From Aromatoleum evansii (GTDB taxonomy: Bacteria > Pseudomonadota > Gammaproteobacteria > Burkholderiales > Rhodocyclaceae): DNA of 64,000 nucleotides. A program made the position numbers and the translations under genes. Of the stretch, positions 32,355 through 42,458 are shown piece after piece. The DNA lies in assembly GCF_012910805.1 (NCBI RefSeq), contig NZ_WTVK01000001.1:1-64000 (forward strand). The letters run 5' to 3'. A model generated the notes under the pieces. It saw nothing but the letters and a program-made list of their open reading frames with translations, made no database searches and was not told where the DNA came from. Numbering within the stretch: position 1 is the stretch's first letter; the number at the start of each line of letters is the position of its first letter.

Positions 32355-33152
32355 TCAGGCCGCCTTCGCGGCGTCGGTCCAGCCCAGCGCGTCGAGCACG
32401 TGGGCGAAGTCTTCCGCGAGGGGCGTGCCCAGGTCGAGCGCTGCGCCGGTGTGTGGATGCGCGAGCTGCATGCGGGTGCAGGCGAGGAGCAGGCGCGAGA
32501 CGCCGAAGAGCTCGCCGAACAGCCGATTGTGTCGTCCCTTGCCGAAGGTCGCGTCGCCGATGATGGGATGGGAGATGTGTTTCAGGTGGCGCCGGATCTG
32601 GTGGCGGCGGCCGGTGTCCGGGCTGAGTTCGACCAGCGCGTAGCGGCTCGTCGGGTAGCGGTCGACCTGATACGGTAGTTCGGTAATGGCAAGGCGTCGG
32701 AAGTGCGTCACGGCGTCCTGCGCAGGGGCCTCCGCAGCGGTTTCGGGGCGGCGCTCGGCGTCGTCGAAGCGGCGCGTCAGCGGGTGGTCGATGACGCCCT
32801 CCGCGGGCGGATGGCCGCGCACGACGGCGAGATAGGTCTTGCGCACGGCCTGCCGTTCGAATGCCGACGACACCAGGGCGGCCGTCTCGCGGTCGAGCGC
32901 GAACAGCAGCACGCCCGAGGTGCCCTTGTCGAGGCGATGCACGGGATGCACGTGGCGGCCGAGCTGGTCGCGCAGGATCTGCACCGCGAAGCGTTCCTCG
33001 TGCACGTCGAGGACGGAGCGATGGACCAGCAGCCCGGAGGGCTTGTGCACCGCGACGAGGAAGTCGTCGCGGTGCAGGATGGGCAGGGTTTCCGTTGGCT
33101 GTACCGCGGGGGCGCTAGCCCCTGCGCTCGTGGCCGCAAGGGCGCCGCTCAA
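32355..33152 (-). CDS. truC: tRNA pseudouridine synthase C (RluA family)
   Basis: About 265 residues. TruC makes pseudouridine at position 65 of some tRNAs. RluA-family features: [20 protein letters not shown] at the start, the catalytic Asp in [15 protein letters not shown], and [19 protein letters not shown], which closely resembles the corresponding TruC segment. The start is uncertain. I see no ATG near the domain start; a TTG at 33152 overlaps the cysK stop codon (TTGA), which suggests translational coupling. CTG codons inside the LPIL segment are alternatives. Confidence 0.85.
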   Translation of the reverse strand: MSGALAATSAGASAPAVQPTETLPILHRDDFLVAVHKPSGLLVHRSVLDVHEERFAVQILRDQLGRHVHPVHRLDKGTSGVLLFALDRETAALVSSAFERQAVRKTYLAVVRGHPPAEGVIDHPLTRRFDDAERRPETAAEAPAQDAVTHFRRLAITELPYQVDRYPTSRYALVELSPDTGRRHQIRRHLKHISHPIIGDATFGKGRHNRLFGELFGVSRLLLACTRMQLAHPHTGAALDLGTPLAEDFAHVLDALGWTDAAKAA

Positions 33153-34126
33153 AGCGCCGCGCCGGTCGCGTCGAACAGACCTTCGAACAGGATGGAGCTG
33201 AGGTAGCGCTCGCCCGAATCCGGCAGGATGGCGACGATGGTCTTTCCCGCGTTCTCCGGCCGCTGCGCGAGACGTGCCGCGACGGCCGCCGCTGCGCCGC
33301 ACGAGATGCCCGACAGGATGCCTTCCTCGCGCGCGAGGCGACGGGCGTAAAGGATCGCGTCTTCGTTGCTGACGGTTTCCACGGCGTCGATCAGCGACAT
33401 GTCCAGCACCTGCGGCACGAAGCCGGCACCGATGCCCTGGATCTTGTGCGGGGACGGTTTCAGCGGTTCGCCCGCGCGGGTCTGCGTCAGCACCGGGCTC
33501 GCGGCCGGTTCGACGGCCACCGACAGGATCGCCTTGCCCTGCGTCTGCTTGATGTAGCGCGACACGCCGGTGATCGTGCCGCCGGTGCCGACGCCCGAGA
33601 CGAGGATGTCGATCTTGCCGTCGGTGTCGTTCCAGATCTCGGGGCCGGTCGTCGCCTCGTGGATCGCCGGGTTCGCCGGGTTTTTGAACTGTTGCAGCAG
33701 CACGTACTTGTCCGGGTCGGAGGCGGCGATCTCCTCCGCCTTCGCGATCGCGCCGTTCATGCCTTTCGCGCCTTCGGTGAGCACCAGCTTGGCGCCGTAG
33801 GCGACCAGCAGTTTGCGCCGTTCGACGCTCATCGTGTCGGGCATCGTCAGGGTGATGGGAATGCCGCGTGCGGCGGCGACGAAGGCCAGCGCGATGCCGG
33901 TGTTGCCGCTCGTGGGCTCGACGATCTCCTTGCCCGGGCCGAGCAGGCCGCGCTTTTCGGCGTCCCAGATCATCGCCGCGCCGATGCGGCACTTCACCGA
34001 ATAGGCTGGGTTGCGGCCTTCGATCTTGCCCAGCACGATCGCGGGGGCGCCATCGGTGATGCGATTCAGTTTGATCAGCGGGGTCTTGCCGATGGATTCG
34101 GCGTTGTCAGCGTACCAATTCGACAT
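33149..34126 (-). CDS. cysK: cysteine synthase (O-acetylserine sulfhydrylase)
   Basis: 325 residues. This PLP enzyme makes L-cysteine from O-acetylserine and sulfide. The PLP lysine is in [12 protein letters not shown]; the substrate loop is [13 protein letters not shown]; the phosphate-binding loop is [24 protein letters not shown] is near the C-terminus. Both CysK and CysM types share these motifs; I call CysK from overall pattern and length. It is the last cys gene of the cysTWA-cysB-cysK series on the minus strand, 60 bases after cysB, and overlaps truC. Confidence 0.92.
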   Translation of the reverse strand: MSNWYADNAESIGKTPLIKLNRITDGAPAIVLGKIEGRNPAYSVKCRIGAAMIWDAEKRGLLGPGKEIVEPTSGNTGIALAFVAAARGIPITLTMPDTMSVERRKLLVAYGAKLVLTEGAKGMNGAIAKAEEIAASDPDKYVLLQQFKNPANPAIHEATTGPEIWNDTDGKIDILVSGVGTGGTITGVSRYIKQTQGKAILSVAVEPAASPVLTQTRAGEPLKPSPHKIQGIGAGFVPQVLDMSLIDAVETVSNEDAILYARRLAREEGILSGISCGAAAAVAARLAQRPENAGKTIVAILPDSGERYLSSILFEGLFDATGAAL

Positions 34127-34186
34127 TTGTGGGCTCCATGGTGCGGAAATCGGAGAATAGCAGGCGCCGGCGCGCGGCGCGCTGCT

Positions 34187-35131
34187 TCATTCTTCGGCGT
34201 GGCCGTTGCCGGCGGGGGTGACGCTGTGGCGCACCGTCGCTTCGCCGAGCGTCGGCGAGCACATTTCGATGAAGCGGTAGGCGAATCCGCGCAGGTAATG
34301 CCCACGCCGCACTGCGATGCGCGTCGTGTTCGCCGGAAAGAGGTGGCTGGTGTCGAGCAGGCGCAGTTCGCCCTCGCGCCCGGGCTGGAAGGCCATCGAC
34401 GCGACGATGCCGACGCCCAGCCCCAGTTCGACGTAGGTCTTGATGACGTCCGCGTCCATCGCCGACATCGCGACGTCCGGCGAGAGTCCCGCCGCGGCGA
34501 ACGCGCGGTCGATCAGGGAGCGCCCGGTGAAGCCTTCGTGGTAGGTGATCAGCGGGTATTCGGCGATCGCCTCGAGCGTCAGCGGCCGGGCCGCCTCCAG
34601 CGGATGGCCGGCCGGCACGATCACCGAGTGGTGCCAGGAGTAATAGGGGAATGACGCGAGCTCGGCGACCCCGGCGAGCGCTTCGGTCGCGATGCCAATA
34701 TCCGCCTGGCCGTCCAGCAGCATGGACACGATCTCCTCGGGGCTGCCCTGGTGCAGCTTGAGATACACCTTCGGATAGACCTTCTTGAACTCCGTCACGA
34801 CGCGGGGAAGGGCGTAGCGTGCCTGCGTGTGCGTGGTGACGACGGTCAGGCGGCCTTCGTCGCGGTTGCTGTACTGCTCGGCCAGACGCTTGATGTTGCC
34901 CGCGTCGAGGAGCATGCGCTCGACCATCACGACCAGTTCCTTGCCGGGGTCGGTGAGGCCCAGCAGGCGCTTGCCCTTGCGCACGAAGAGCTCGACGCCG
35001 AGTTCGTCCTCGAGGTCCTTGATGTGCTTGGAGACGCCAGATTGCGACGTGAACAGCGCGTTGGCGACCTCCGTGAGATTGAAGTTGCGGCGCACCGTCT
35101 CGCGGATGATGCGTAGCTGCTGGAAATTCAT
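34187..35131 (-). CDS. cysB: LysR-type cysteine regulon activator CysB
   Basis: 314 residues. N-terminal LysR helix-turn-helix ([22 protein letters not shown]), then an effector domain with [13 protein letters not shown] and [23 protein letters not shown], which are typical of CysB/Cbl. CysB activates sulfate uptake and reduction genes when N-acetylserine accumulates. Its ATG overlaps the cysA stop (ATGA), so the regulator is translated with the transporter it controls, giving a feedback arrangement. It is about 10 residues shorter than the E. coli protein. Confidence 0.93.
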   Translation of the reverse strand: MNFQQLRIIRETVRRNFNLTEVANALFTSQSGVSKHIKDLEDELGVELFVRKGKRLLGLTDPGKELVVMVERMLLDAGNIKRLAEQYSNRDEGRLTVVTTHTQARYALPRVVTEFKKVYPKVYLKLHQGSPEEIVSMLLDGQADIGIATEALAGVAELASFPYYSWHHSVIVPAGHPLEAARPLTLEAIAEYPLITYHEGFTGRSLIDRAFAAAGLSPDVAMSAMDADVIKTYVELGLGVGIVASMAFQPGREGELRLLDTSHLFPANTTRIAVRRGHYLRGFAYRFIEMCSPTLGEATVRHSVTPAGNGHAEE

Positions 35132-36216
35132 GCAGTTGCTCCAGTGATGCCGTTGCGCTCGAAGACCTTGAGGTGCGAGGGTATCAGGCGCACGGCCTGG
35201 CCTTCGGCGAGATTCAGCTCGGCGACGCGTTGCTGCGTCAGCTCGACCTCGAAATGCTGGCCGCTGGCGCCGTTCAGCCCGTCGAGCTCGATGCGGGCGG
35301 TGACGCCGAAAGCGAGGATGCGGGTGACGCGTGCCGCGACGCCAGTGTTGGCGTGAGCGTCTGCAAGCAGGTCCAGTTCGTGCGGACGCGCGAACGCGAT
35401 CACTTCCGATCCTGCATCGAATTCCTGCTGCGCGCTCGGCAGCACGTCGTCGCCGACGCGCAGCGCGTTGTCTTCCACTCGGCCGTGGAAGAAGTTCACC
35501 GAGCCGAGGAAACCATACACGAAGGGCGTCGCGGGCTGGCGGTAGACCTCTTCGGGCGTGCCGATCTGCTCGACATGGCCGCGGTCCATCAGCACGACGC
35601 GATCGGCGACCTCGAGCGCCTCCTCCTGGTCGTGGGTGACAAAGATCGAGGTGATATGCAGTTCGTCGTGCAGCTTGCGCAGCCAGCGGCGCAGCTCCTT
35701 GCGCACCTTGGCATCGAGCGCCCCGAAAGGTTCGTCGAGCAGCAACACGCGCGGCTCCACCGCGAGTGCACGGGCGAGCGCAATGCGCTGGCGCTGGCCG
35801 CCGGACAGTTGCGCCGGGAAGCGGTCGGCGAGCCAGTCGAGCTGCACGAGGTCGAGGAGTTCATGCACCTTGTCGCGGATCTGCCGTTCCGACGGACGTT
35901 GCCCGCGCGGTTTCATGCGCATGCCGAAGGCGACGTTGTCGAACACGCTCATGTGGCGGAACAGTGCGTAATGCTGGAACACGAAACCGACCTGGCGCTC
36001 GCGCACGTGGGTGCCCGAGGCGTCGTCCCCGTCCAGCAGCACCTGTCCGGATTCGGCCTGCTCAAGACCGGCGATGATGCGCAGGAGCGTGGTCTTGCCG
36101 CAGCCGGACGGGCCCAGCAGCGCCACCAGCTCGCCGGTCGGGAAGTCGAGCGAGACGTCGTCGAGCGCGACGAAGTCGCCGAACGTCTTGCGGATGTTTC
36201 TGACCTGAATGCTCAT
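35128..36216 (-). CDS. cysA: sulfate/thiosulfate ABC transporter ATP-binding protein CysA
   Basis: 362 residues. Walker [10 protein letters not shown] at 35-43, Q-loop FQHYALFRH, signature LSGGQRQR at 137-144, Walker B VLLLDEP at 157-163, H-loop [10 protein letters not shown]-terminal TOBE-like regulatory domain follows (about 240-355). It energises sulfate import through CysT/CysW. The start ATG overlaps the cysW stop (ATGA), and its own stop overlaps the cysB start. Confidence 0.94.
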   Translation of the reverse strand: MSIQVRNIRKTFGDFVALDDVSLDFPTGELVALLGPSGCGKTTLLRIIAGLEQAESGQVLLDGDDASGTHVRERQVGFVFQHYALFRHMSVFDNVAFGMRMKPRGQRPSERQIRDKVHELLDLVQLDWLADRFPAQLSGGQRQRIALARALAVEPRVLLLDEPFGALDAKVRKELRRWLRKLHDELHITSIFVTHDQEEALEVADRVVLMDRGHVEQIGTPEEVYRQPATPFVYGFLGSVNFFHGRVEDNALRVGDDVLPSAQQEFDAGSEVIAFARPHELDLLADAHANTGVAARVTRILAFGVTARIELDGLNGASGQHFEVELTQQRVAELNLAEGQAVRLIPSHLKVFERNGITGATA

Positions 36217-37133
36217 GATGCGGCGTCCTGATGGGCTTCTCGTGATCGATTCCCGCCGCCGGCGCGGTGCTCGACCCAGGTCTTTATCGCCAGGGTCACG
36301 AGCGCCAGCAGTGCCAGCAGCGAGGCCACCGCGAAGGCGGCGGCGAACTGGTACTCGTTGTAGAGGATCTCGACGTGCAACGGCAGGGTGTTGGTCTGCC
36401 CGCGGATGTGGCCGGAGACGACCGACACCGCGCCGAACTCGCCCATCGCGCGGGCATTGCACAGGATCACGCCATACAGCAGTCCCCACTTGATGTTCGG
36501 CAGCGTCACGTACCAGAAGGTCTGCCAGCCGTTGGCGCCGAGCACGATCGCGGCTTCCTCCTCCTCCCGGCCCTGCGCCTGCATCAGCGGAATGAGCTCG
36601 CGCGCGACGAAGGGGAAGGTCACGAACACCGTCGCCAGCACGATGCCGGGAACGGCGAAGATGATCCTGATGTCGTGATCCGCGAGCCATGGCCCGAGCC
36701 AGCCCTGCGCGCCGAAGATCAGCACGTAGATCAGGCCGGCGATCACGGGCGACACCGAGAACGGCAGGTCGATCAGCGTGATGAGGAAGTGCTTGCCGCG
36801 GAACTCGAACTTCGCGATCGCCCACGCGGCGCAAACGCCGAACACCAGGTTGAGCGGCACCGCGATCACCGCGGCGGTGAGCGTGAGCTTGATTGCCCAC
36901 AGCGCATCCTCATGGACGAGCGCGCTCCCGTAGGTTCCCCAGCCCTTGCGCAGCGCTTCGATGAAGACGGCCACCAGAGGCAACAGCAGGAAAACCGCGA
37001 AGAAGGTGAGCGAAATTCCAAGTATGGTCCATTTGACCCATGGGGCTTCGCGTGTGGCCTCGCGGGACTCGAAGCGGACCGCGGCATCGGCCTGCATGGC
37101 GCCGGCCCAGTTGAGTGTCGTCGCGCCGGCCAT
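36213..37133 (-). CDS. cysW: sulfate ABC transporter permease CysW
   Basis: 306 residues. An inner-membrane permease with about six hydrophobic segments; the first is [20 protein letters not shown] near residue 35. The ABC coupling (EAA) loop is [19 protein letters not shown]. The start at 37133 overlaps the cysT stop (TGATG). The 25-residue N-terminal extension before the first membrane segment is hydrophilic. It works with CysT, CysA and the periplasmic Sbp. Confidence 0.92.
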   Translation of the reverse strand: MAGATTLNWAGAMQADAAVRFESREATREAPWVKWTILGISLTFFAVFLLLPLVAVFIEALRKGWGTYGSALVHEDALWAIKLTLTAAVIAVPLNLVFGVCAAWAIAKFEFRGKHFLITLIDLPFSVSPVIAGLIYVLIFGAQGWLGPWLADHDIRIIFAVPGIVLATVFVTFPFVARELIPLMQAQGREEEEAAIVLGANGWQTFWYVTLPNIKWGLLYGVILCNARAMGEFGAVSVVSGHIRGQTNTLPLHVEILYNEYQFAAAFAVASLLALLALVTLAIKTWVEHRAGGGNRSREAHQDAAS

Positions 37134-37969
37134 CAGCGCTCCCTCCCGGTTCTGCTGGCCGTCCACGCCTGCAGGCCGTTGATCAGCAGCAGCAGCGCGA
37201 ACGACACCACCAGCATCACCACCGCGATCGCGGTGGCGCCGGCGTAATCGTATTGTTCGAGTTTGGTGATGATCATCAGCGGCGTGATCTCCGACACCAT
37301 CGGGATGTTGCCGGCGATGAAGATCACCGAGCCGTATTCGCCCACGGCGCGCGCGAAGGCCAGCGCAAAGCCCGTCAGCAGTGCCGGCAGCAGCACCGGC
37401 AGGATCACGTGGCGGAAGATCTGCCAGCGCCGGGCCCCCAGGCTCGCGGCGGCTTCCTCCAACTCGGTGTCGAGGTCCTCGAGGATGGGCTGCACGGTCC
37501 GCACGACGAAGGGCAGGCCGATGAAGACCAGCGCGACGAGCACGCCAAGGGGCTTGAACGCAACCTGGATCCCCAGCGGATCGAGGTACTGTCCGATCCT
37601 GCCGTTCTTCGCGTACAGCGCGGTCAGCGCGATGCCGGCGACCGCGGTGGGCAGCGCGAAGGGCAGGTCCACGAGTGCGTCGATGACGCGCTTGCCCGGA
37701 AAGCTGTAGCGCACGAGCGACCACGCCAGCAGCAGGCCGAACATGGCGTTGATGGCGGCGGCCGCGAGCGACATGCCGAAGGACAGCTTGTAGCTTGCGA
37801 CGACGCGCGGTGCGCTGATCACGTTCCAGAATTCCGCGATGCTCAGGCTGGCCGTCTTGAGGAAGACCGCCGCGAGCGGCAGCAGCACGATCAACGAGAG
37901 GTAGGCGAGGGTGTAGCCGAGCGTCAGGCGGAAGCCCGGCAGCACCCGGAAGGTCCGGCTGGCGCTCAT
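37133..37969 (-). CDS. cysT: sulfate ABC transporter permease CysT (CysU)
   Basis: 278 residues from the ATG at 37969; an in-frame ATG at 37990 adds 7 residues but lacks a binding site, whereas GGGAA stands 10 bases before 37969. Six membrane segments and the coupling loop [18 protein letters not shown] are seen. [20 protein letters not shown] at the N-terminus is typical of CysT. It is the first gene of the cysTWA-cysB-cysK-truC series; the AT-rich tract just upstream (about 38020-38060) likely holds the promoter. Confidence 0.92.
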   Translation of the reverse strand: MSASRTFRVLPGFRLTLGYTLAYLSLIVLLPLAAVFLKTASLSIAEFWNVISAPRVVASYKLSFGMSLAAAAINAMFGLLLAWSLVRYSFPGKRVIDALVDLPFALPTAVAGIALTALYAKNGRIGQYLDPLGIQVAFKPLGVLVALVFIGLPFVVRTVQPILEDLDTELEEAAASLGARRWQIFRHVILPVLLPALLTGFALAFARAVGEYGSVIFIAGNIPMVSEITPLMIITKLEQYDYAGATAIAVVMLVVSFALLLLINGLQAWTASRTGRER

Positions 37970-38136
37970 ATCTTGGCGTTCCCAATGCATTTCATGATTC
38001 CAGTCTATGCGTGCTGCTTGTGCCCGTTAAATAATAAAAAGCGGGCTGGTTATTCGATTTCCTGCTAAGGACGTCAGGGGCGGGGGCGCCCGTCGTGCAC
38101 GGCCGGACCGCAGTCCGTGCCCGTCAGGGGCTGCAG

Positions 38137-38838
38137 CTAAGCCTTGCGCGGGGACGGATCCGGAGCGCCGGTCCGCAATTCGAGCGAGCTGCGGGTGTGA
38201 TGGCGCAGGCGTGCCAGCGCACTGCGCCGCCCCTTGTGCGATTCCTGCCGGCCGGAGATCGCCCCCAGCGGCAGGTCCTCGTGCGCCTGCTGCATGCCGT
38301 CGAGCAGGTCGTGGCAGAAGGGCCACGCGCCGAAGCCGGCGTCGACGTTGATGTGGCCCCCCGCGCCGATGTTGATGAAGCGCGCACCCCAGCGGTCCGC
38401 CCAGTAGGCCGCCACGGTCAGCCGCACCCAGGGATCGTTGGTGCTCGCGATCACCGCGCAGGGAAAGCCGAGCTGTCGCTGGGGCAGCCAGGGGCCGAGG
38501 TCGTCGGCGGGCGCCGGCGCCTCCTCCAGCAGACCGAGCGGACCGAAGCGTGCCGGATCGGCCGGCGCGACGAACAGCGCCCCCGCCACCCGTTCGGGGC
38601 GGTCGGCCGCCGCGACCACGCTCGCCAGGCAGCCGAAGCTGTGCGCCACGAGCCACACCGCGTGCGGCGACTCGTCGATCTCGCGCCGCACCGCCGCCGC
38701 CCAGCGCGCCAGCACGGGCGCCTCCCAGTCGATCCCGCGCACCCGCCGCGCGTCCGGTAGGCGCTGTTCCAGCCAGGTCTGCCAGTGCTGCGGCCCGCTG
38801 CCGTGGATGCCCGGCACGATCAAACTCGTGTGTCGCAT
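38137..38838 (-). CDS. RBBP9/YdeN family alpha/beta hydrolase
   Basis: 233 residues. A serine hydrolase fold with the nucleophile in AHSFGCLAS, the acid in ASTNDPW and the histidine in GAGGHINVDAGFG, in the order expected for the RBBP9 (YdeN) family. The N-terminus (SLIVPGIHGSGPQHWQTWLE) is typical of the family. The physiological substrate is unknown. It sits between sbp and the cysT operon on the same strand, 31 bases after sbp, so it may be co-transcribed with the sulfate-binding protein; I know of no link to sulfur. The C-terminal 40 residues are basic and outside the core fold. Confidence 0.85.
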   Translation of the reverse strand: MRHTSLIVPGIHGSGPQHWQTWLEQRLPDARRVRGIDWEAPVLARWAAAVRREIDESPHAVWLVAHSFGCLASVVAAADRPERVAGALFVAPADPARFGPLGLLEEAPAPADDLGPWLPQRQLGFPCAVIASTNDPWVRLTVAAYWADRWGARFINIGAGGHINVDAGFGAWPFCHDLLDGMQQAHEDLPLGAISGRQESHKGRRSALARLRHHTRSSLELRTGAPDPSPRKA

Positions 38839-38869
38839 GCGCGGCGCTCCGTGTGTCGTGACGCGCGGT

Positions 38870-39880
38870 TCAGCGCGTGAAGATCTGGTCGAACACGCCG
38901 CCGTCGTCGAAGTGCGCCTTCTGCGTCTTCGCCCAGCCGCCGAACAGGCCGTCGATCGTGAAGGTCTTCAGGTTCGGGAAACGCGCCACGTCCTTCGGGT
39001 CGGCCAGCTCCGGCTTCGCCGGGCGGTAGTAATGCTGCGCGGCGATCTTCTGCCCGGCGGGCGAGTACAGATATTCCACGTAAGCCTTTGCGACCTCGGT
39101 CGTCCCCCGCTTCGCCGCGACCCCGTCGACCACCGTCACCGGCGGTTCGGCCAGGATCGACACCGACGGCACCACGATCTCGAACTTGTCCGGGCCCAGC
39201 TCGTTCACCGACAGGAAGGCCTCGTTCTCCCACGCCAGCAGCACATCGCCGATGCCGCGCTGCACGAAGGTATTGGTCGCACCGCGCGCGCCCGAATCGA
39301 GCACCGGCACATGCTTGAACAGCTCGGTCACGAACTCCTTCGCCTTCGCCTCGCTGCCGCCCGGCTGCTGCAGCGCATAGCCCCACGCCGCAAGGTAATT
39401 CCAGCGCGCGCCGCCCGAAGTCTTCGGATTCGGCGTGATCACCTGGACGTCCGGCTTCACCAGGTCGCCCCAGTCCTTGATCCCCTTCGGATTGCCCTTG
39501 CGCACGAGGAAGACGATCGTCGAGGTGTAGGGCGAGCTGTTGTGCGGCAGGCGCTTCTGCCAGTCGGCGGGGAACTTGTTCGTCTTCGCCGCGATGACGT
39601 CGATGTCATAGGCCAGCGCCAGCGTCACCACGTCCGCCTCGAGGCCGTCGATCACCGCCCGCGCCTGCTTGCCGGAGCCTCCGTGCGACTGCTTGATCGT
39701 CACGTCCTGGCCGGTCTTCACCTTCCAGTACTTCGCGAATTCGGGGTTGAACGCCTGGTACAGCTCGCGCGTCGGATCGTAGGAAACGTTGAGCAGCGTC
39801 GTCTGCGCCTGTGCGGTGCCGACCAGGCTTGCGGTGAGTGCCAGGGCCAGCAGGCTGCGCCGGAGGATGTTGACCGTCAT
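38870..39880 (-). CDS. sbp: periplasmic sulfate-binding protein
   Basis: 336 residues with a signal peptide ([18 protein letters not shown]..., cleavage likely after AQA at residue 25). The mature protein has the sulfate-binding family pattern: [53 protein letters not shown] and [22 protein letters not shown]. It delivers sulfate to CysTWA. Sbp and CysP (thiosulfate) are hard to tell apart by eye. The start follows GGAG. It is separated from cysT by the RBBP9-like gene. Confidence 0.93.
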   Translation of the reverse strand: MTVNILRRSLLALALTASLVGTAQAQTTLLNVSYDPTRELYQAFNPEFAKYWKVKTGQDVTIKQSHGGSGKQARAVIDGLEADVVTLALAYDIDVIAAKTNKFPADWQKRLPHNSSPYTSTIVFLVRKGNPKGIKDWGDLVKPDVQVITPNPKTSGGARWNYLAAWGYALQQPGGSEAKAKEFVTELFKHVPVLDSGARGATNTFVQRGIGDVLLAWENEAFLSVNELGPDKFEIVVPSVSILAEPPVTVVDGVAAKRGTTEVAKAYVEYLYSPAGQKIAAQHYYRPAKPELADPKDVARFPNLKTFTIDGLFGGWAKTQKAHFDDGGVFDQIFTR

Positions 39881-39932
39881 GATGATTTTCTCCGTGGAAG
39901 GGAATTCGATGGAGAAAATCTAACGTCGCGCG

Positions 39933-39961
39933 CTTATAACCTGAACGAAGAAAATCAGAAA
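39933..39961 (-). promoter_or_regulatory. possible promoter of sbp
   Basis: On the minus strand TATAAG (39938-39933) is preceded, 17 bases away, by TTTCTG (39961-39956). The -10 is good and the -35 poor, as is common at activator-dependent promoters such as CysB targets. The segment is markedly AT-rich, and the motif GAAAATC occurs three times between 39881 and 39957 (twice direct, once inverted). Confidence 0.35.
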
Positions 39962-39977
39962 AGTATATTCAGAAATG

Positions 39978-40013
39978 GCGTGGCCTCCACCTGCACGACA
40001 GGGGAGGCCACGC
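39978..40013 (-). terminator. terminator of sodB
   Basis: GCGTGGCCTCC (39978-39988) pairs perfectly with GGAGGCCACGC (40003-40013), 11 bp with a 14-base loop. On the minus strand it is followed by CATTTCTG and an AT-rich stretch. It begins 40 bases after the sodB stop. Confidence 0.6.
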
Positions 40014-40053
40014 GGCCGGCCTCACGCGGGGGCCGGCAAGGTCCGCAGGGGGA

Positions 40054-40638
40054 TCAGGCGAAGTTCTTCGCGGCGAAGTCCCAGTTGGCGAGGCTGTTCA
40101 GGAAGGTCGCGACGAAGTCCGGGCGACGGTTGCGGTAGTCGATGTAGTAGGCGTGTTCCCACACGTCGATACAGAGCAGGGCCTTGTCGGCGGTCGTCAG
40201 CGGGGTGCCGGCTGCGCCCATGTTGACGATGTCGACGCTGCCGTCGGCCTTCTTCACCAGCCAGGTCCAGCCCGAACCGAAGTTGCCCACGGCCGAGGTC
40301 GTGAAGGCCTTCTTGAAGTCCTCGAAGCTGCCCCACTTGGCCTTGATCGCTTCGGCCAGCGCGCCCGTCGGCTCGCCGCCGCCGTTCGGCTTCATGCCGT
40401 TCCAGAAGAAGGTGTGGTTCCACACCTGGGCGGCGTTGTTATACACGCCGCCGGCGGGAGCCTTCTTGACGATCGCCTCGAGGTCGAGGTTCTCGTACTC
40501 GGTGCCCTTGATCAGGTTATTGAGGTTGGTCACATAGGCCTGGTGGTGCTTGCCGTAGTGGAACTCCATGGTCTCGGCCGAAATGTGCGGAGCCAGGGCG
40601 TCCTTCGCGTAGGGCAGGGGGGGCAGGGTATGTTCCAT
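40054..40638 (-). CDS. sodB: superoxide dismutase [Fe]
   Basis: 194 residues, typical of iron superoxide dismutase. It converts superoxide to oxygen and hydrogen peroxide in the cytoplasm. Metal ligands by pattern: His27 ([12 protein letters not shown]), His75 (VWNHTFFW), Asp158 and His162 ([11 protein letters not shown]). Gln71 in NNAAQVWNH, rather than a Gln late in the chain, marks the Fe type. AAGGAG precedes the ATG. No signal peptide. It is monocistronic. Confidence 0.95.
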   Translation of the reverse strand: MEHTLPPLPYAKDALAPHISAETMEFHYGKHHQAYVTNLNNLIKGTEYENLDLEAIVKKAPAGGVYNNAAQVWNHTFFWNGMKPNGGGEPTGALAEAIKAKWGSFEDFKKAFTTSAVGNFGSGWTWLVKKADGSVDIVNMGAAGTPLTTADKALLCIDVWEHAYYIDYRNRRPDFVATFLNSLANWDFAAKNFA

Positions 40639-40777
40639 TTGTTCTCCTTCCTGTTTGGTTTCAGGGTTGTCGGGGTCAAAGCCTGACTATTCTAGTCGGG
40701 ATTGAACCCCGCTGGCAATCCTGCGGGCCGTGCAGCCTGTCCGCGGGAGGATCCTGCAACGCGCGGTGGCGCGCTCG

Positions 40778-42154
40778 TCATGCTTCCGTGCTATTCACGA
40801 TAGCACGCAGGCGCCCGTTTGCGAGTTCCACCGAGATTTTCTCGCCTGCCGTCGTCTCGTCGGCGTCCCTCAGGATTCGCCCCTCCGCGTCGCGCGTGAT
40901 GCTGTAGCCGCGCGCGAGCACCGCCTGCGGCGCCAGATGCTGCAAGTGGGTCGCCAGCGCGGAGAGTCGTTCCGCACGGCGCTGCATGAGCTGTCCACCT
41001 GCTGCGCCGAGCCTTTGCGCCGCGCGGGCACAGCGCTCCATCTCCCGGCGCAGGTCGGGCTTGCGGGCGACGAGGCGCAATTCCAGGACGCGGCGTGTCC
41101 CTTCCATGCGTTCCAGACGGCGCGCCATCGCCGCGCCCAGGCGTGTGGCGAGCCGTTCGCTGCGCTCTCGTGCGAGCCCGAGCCGTTCGCGTGGATGCAC
41201 GAGCCGCAGCGCAGCCCGGTCGAGCCTTTGTGCCAGCCCGTGCAGACGCCGCTCCATGCCGGCGGACAGGAAACGTCCCAAGTCGCTCACGCGCGCCCGC
41301 GCGGCGTGGTAGCCCGCGCTCGCCAGTTCGGCGGCACCGGTCGGCGTCGCCGCGCGCACGTCGGCTGCGAAATCCGCGATCGTAAAGTCGGTCTCGTGAC
41401 CCACGCCGCTCACCACCGGCACCCGGCACCCGCGGATCGCGCGTGCCAGCGCCTCGTCGTTGAAGGCCCACAGATCCTCGATGCTGCCGCCGCCGCGCAC
41501 CACCAGGAGCAGGTCGATGGCATCTTCCGCACGGCGCGCGTCCGCCGTCCGCACCGCTTCGGCGAGCCTTGCGCCGGCGTCAGCGCCCTGCACCGGCGAC
41601 GGGTAGAGGACCACCTCGAGATGCGGGGCACGCCGCTGCAACGCGGCCAGCACATCCCTCCATGCGGCGGCCGTCGGTGACGTCACGACGCCGATGCGCC
41701 GCGGGTAATGTGGAAGCACCCGTTTCGCGGCCGGGTCGAACAGGCCTTCTGACGCGAGCTTTTCCTTGAGGCGCAGGAAGGCCTCGAACAGGTTCCCCTG
41801 TCCGGTCTGCCGCAGTGCCTCGACATTGAGCTGGAAGTCGCCGCGCGCCTCGTACAGGGTTACGAGCGAGCGGGCATCCACCCGCATCCCGTTCTCCGGG
41901 CGGAAGGGCAGCAGCTGGGCGCGATTGCGCCACATCGTGCAGCGAACCTGCGCCTCGGCGTCCTTCAGGGTGAAATACAAGTGGCCCGAGGGCGCCCTGG
42001 TGAGATTGGAGATCTCGCCGCTCACCCACATCAGGGGAAAGCGGGCTTCGAGCGTCTCGCGGGCCATGCGGTTGAGCGCTGAAACGCTGAGAACCCGGCC
42101 CGCGCCATTCGTGTCGCCGGGGCCGCCGAAGGGAGGGATCAAGGTGTTTTGCAT
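40778..42154 (-). CDS. xseA: exodeoxyribonuclease VII large subunit
   Basis: 458 residues. XseA with several small XseB subunits degrades single-stranded DNA to acid-insoluble then soluble oligonucleotides. N-terminal OB-fold (VLSVSALNRMARETLEARFP, WVSGEISNLTRAPSGHLYFTLKD given here in parts: WVSGEISNLTRAPSGH) and the catalytic domain with GVVTSPTAAAWRDVLAAL and RGGGSIEDLWAFNDE. The central region 270-390 is a long Arg-rich coiled coil. The ATG at 42154 fits the family; a GTG eight codons earlier is possible, and neither has a strong binding site. Divergent from exbB. Confidence 0.92.
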   Translation of the reverse strand: MQNTLIPPFGGPGDTNGAGRVLSVSALNRMARETLEARFPLMWVSGEISNLTRAPSGHLYFTLKDAEAQVRCTMWRNRAQLLPFRPENGMRVDARSLVTLYEARGDFQLNVEALRQTGQGNLFEAFLRLKEKLASEGLFDPAAKRVLPHYPRRIGVVTSPTAAAWRDVLAALQRRAPHLEVVLYPSPVQGADAGARLAEAVRTADARRAEDAIDLLLVVRGGGSIEDLWAFNDEALARAIRGCRVPVVSGVGHETDFTIADFAADVRAATPTGAAELASAGYHAARARVSDLGRFLSAGMERRLHGLAQRLDRAALRLVHPRERLGLARERSERLATRLGAAMARRLERMEGTRRVLELRLVARKPDLRREMERCARAAQRLGAAGGQLMQRRAERLSALATHLQHLAPQAVLARGYSITRDAEGRILRDADETTAGEKISVELANGRLRAIVNSTEA

Positions 42155-42458
42155 GGCCGCGATTGTAACGGAATCCACAAGGCTCCCGTTCTGTCAATGG
42201 TGAATCTACGAATCCGCGAAGTATTTAAGGATATTTGCAAGCCACTGTTTTTAAACAATAAAATTGTTGCTTAATTTTTCAGCGCAGTAAGAAAACGCTT
42301 GTCGCGACAGCTATTTGCCGACTAATTCTCGAAGAATCCACAAACTTATCCACAGGATTTGTGGATTCTTCCTGCGTCCATGACAAAAGGGTGCGCCCTT
42401 GCCGTGTTCGCGGCTGGGGTTTACAGTTCTTCTTTTTTCGAGTTTCCGGAGTTCCTGC
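42155..42458. promoter_or_regulatory. AT-rich divergent region with DnaA-box-like sequences
   Basis: About 300 bases between xseA and exbB, much more AT-rich than the rest of the window (especially 42220-42300). It contains TTATCCACA, a perfect DnaA-box consensus, at 42346-42354, inside a 14-bp perfect inverted repeat (GAAGAATCCACAAA 42331-42344, TTTGTGGATTCTTC 42358-42371). GAATCCACAA occurs again at 42171-42180, and a short dyad AACAATaaaATTGTT is at 42254-42268. It must hold the promoters of both xseA and exbB; whether DnaA binds is unknown. Confidence 0.55.

Noticed and set aside
33153-33992. Upstream extension of the truC frame to about 33992
   Set aside because: This stretch is antisense-free but lies entirely inside cysK in another frame and reads as Arg-rich nonsense; the RluA domain begins only near 33085.
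35131-37985. Upstream extensions of the cysA frame (to 36900) and the cysW frame (to 37985)
   Set aside because: The extensions lie in other frames of cysW and cysT; the overlapping ATGA/TGATG junctions give clear starts at 36216 and 37133.
42155-42458. xseA-exbB spacer considered as the chromosomal replication origin
   Set aside because: Only one consensus DnaA box plus weaker ones, and none of dnaA, dnaN, gyrB, rpmH or parAB is in the window. Kept only as a possible DnaA-binding site.
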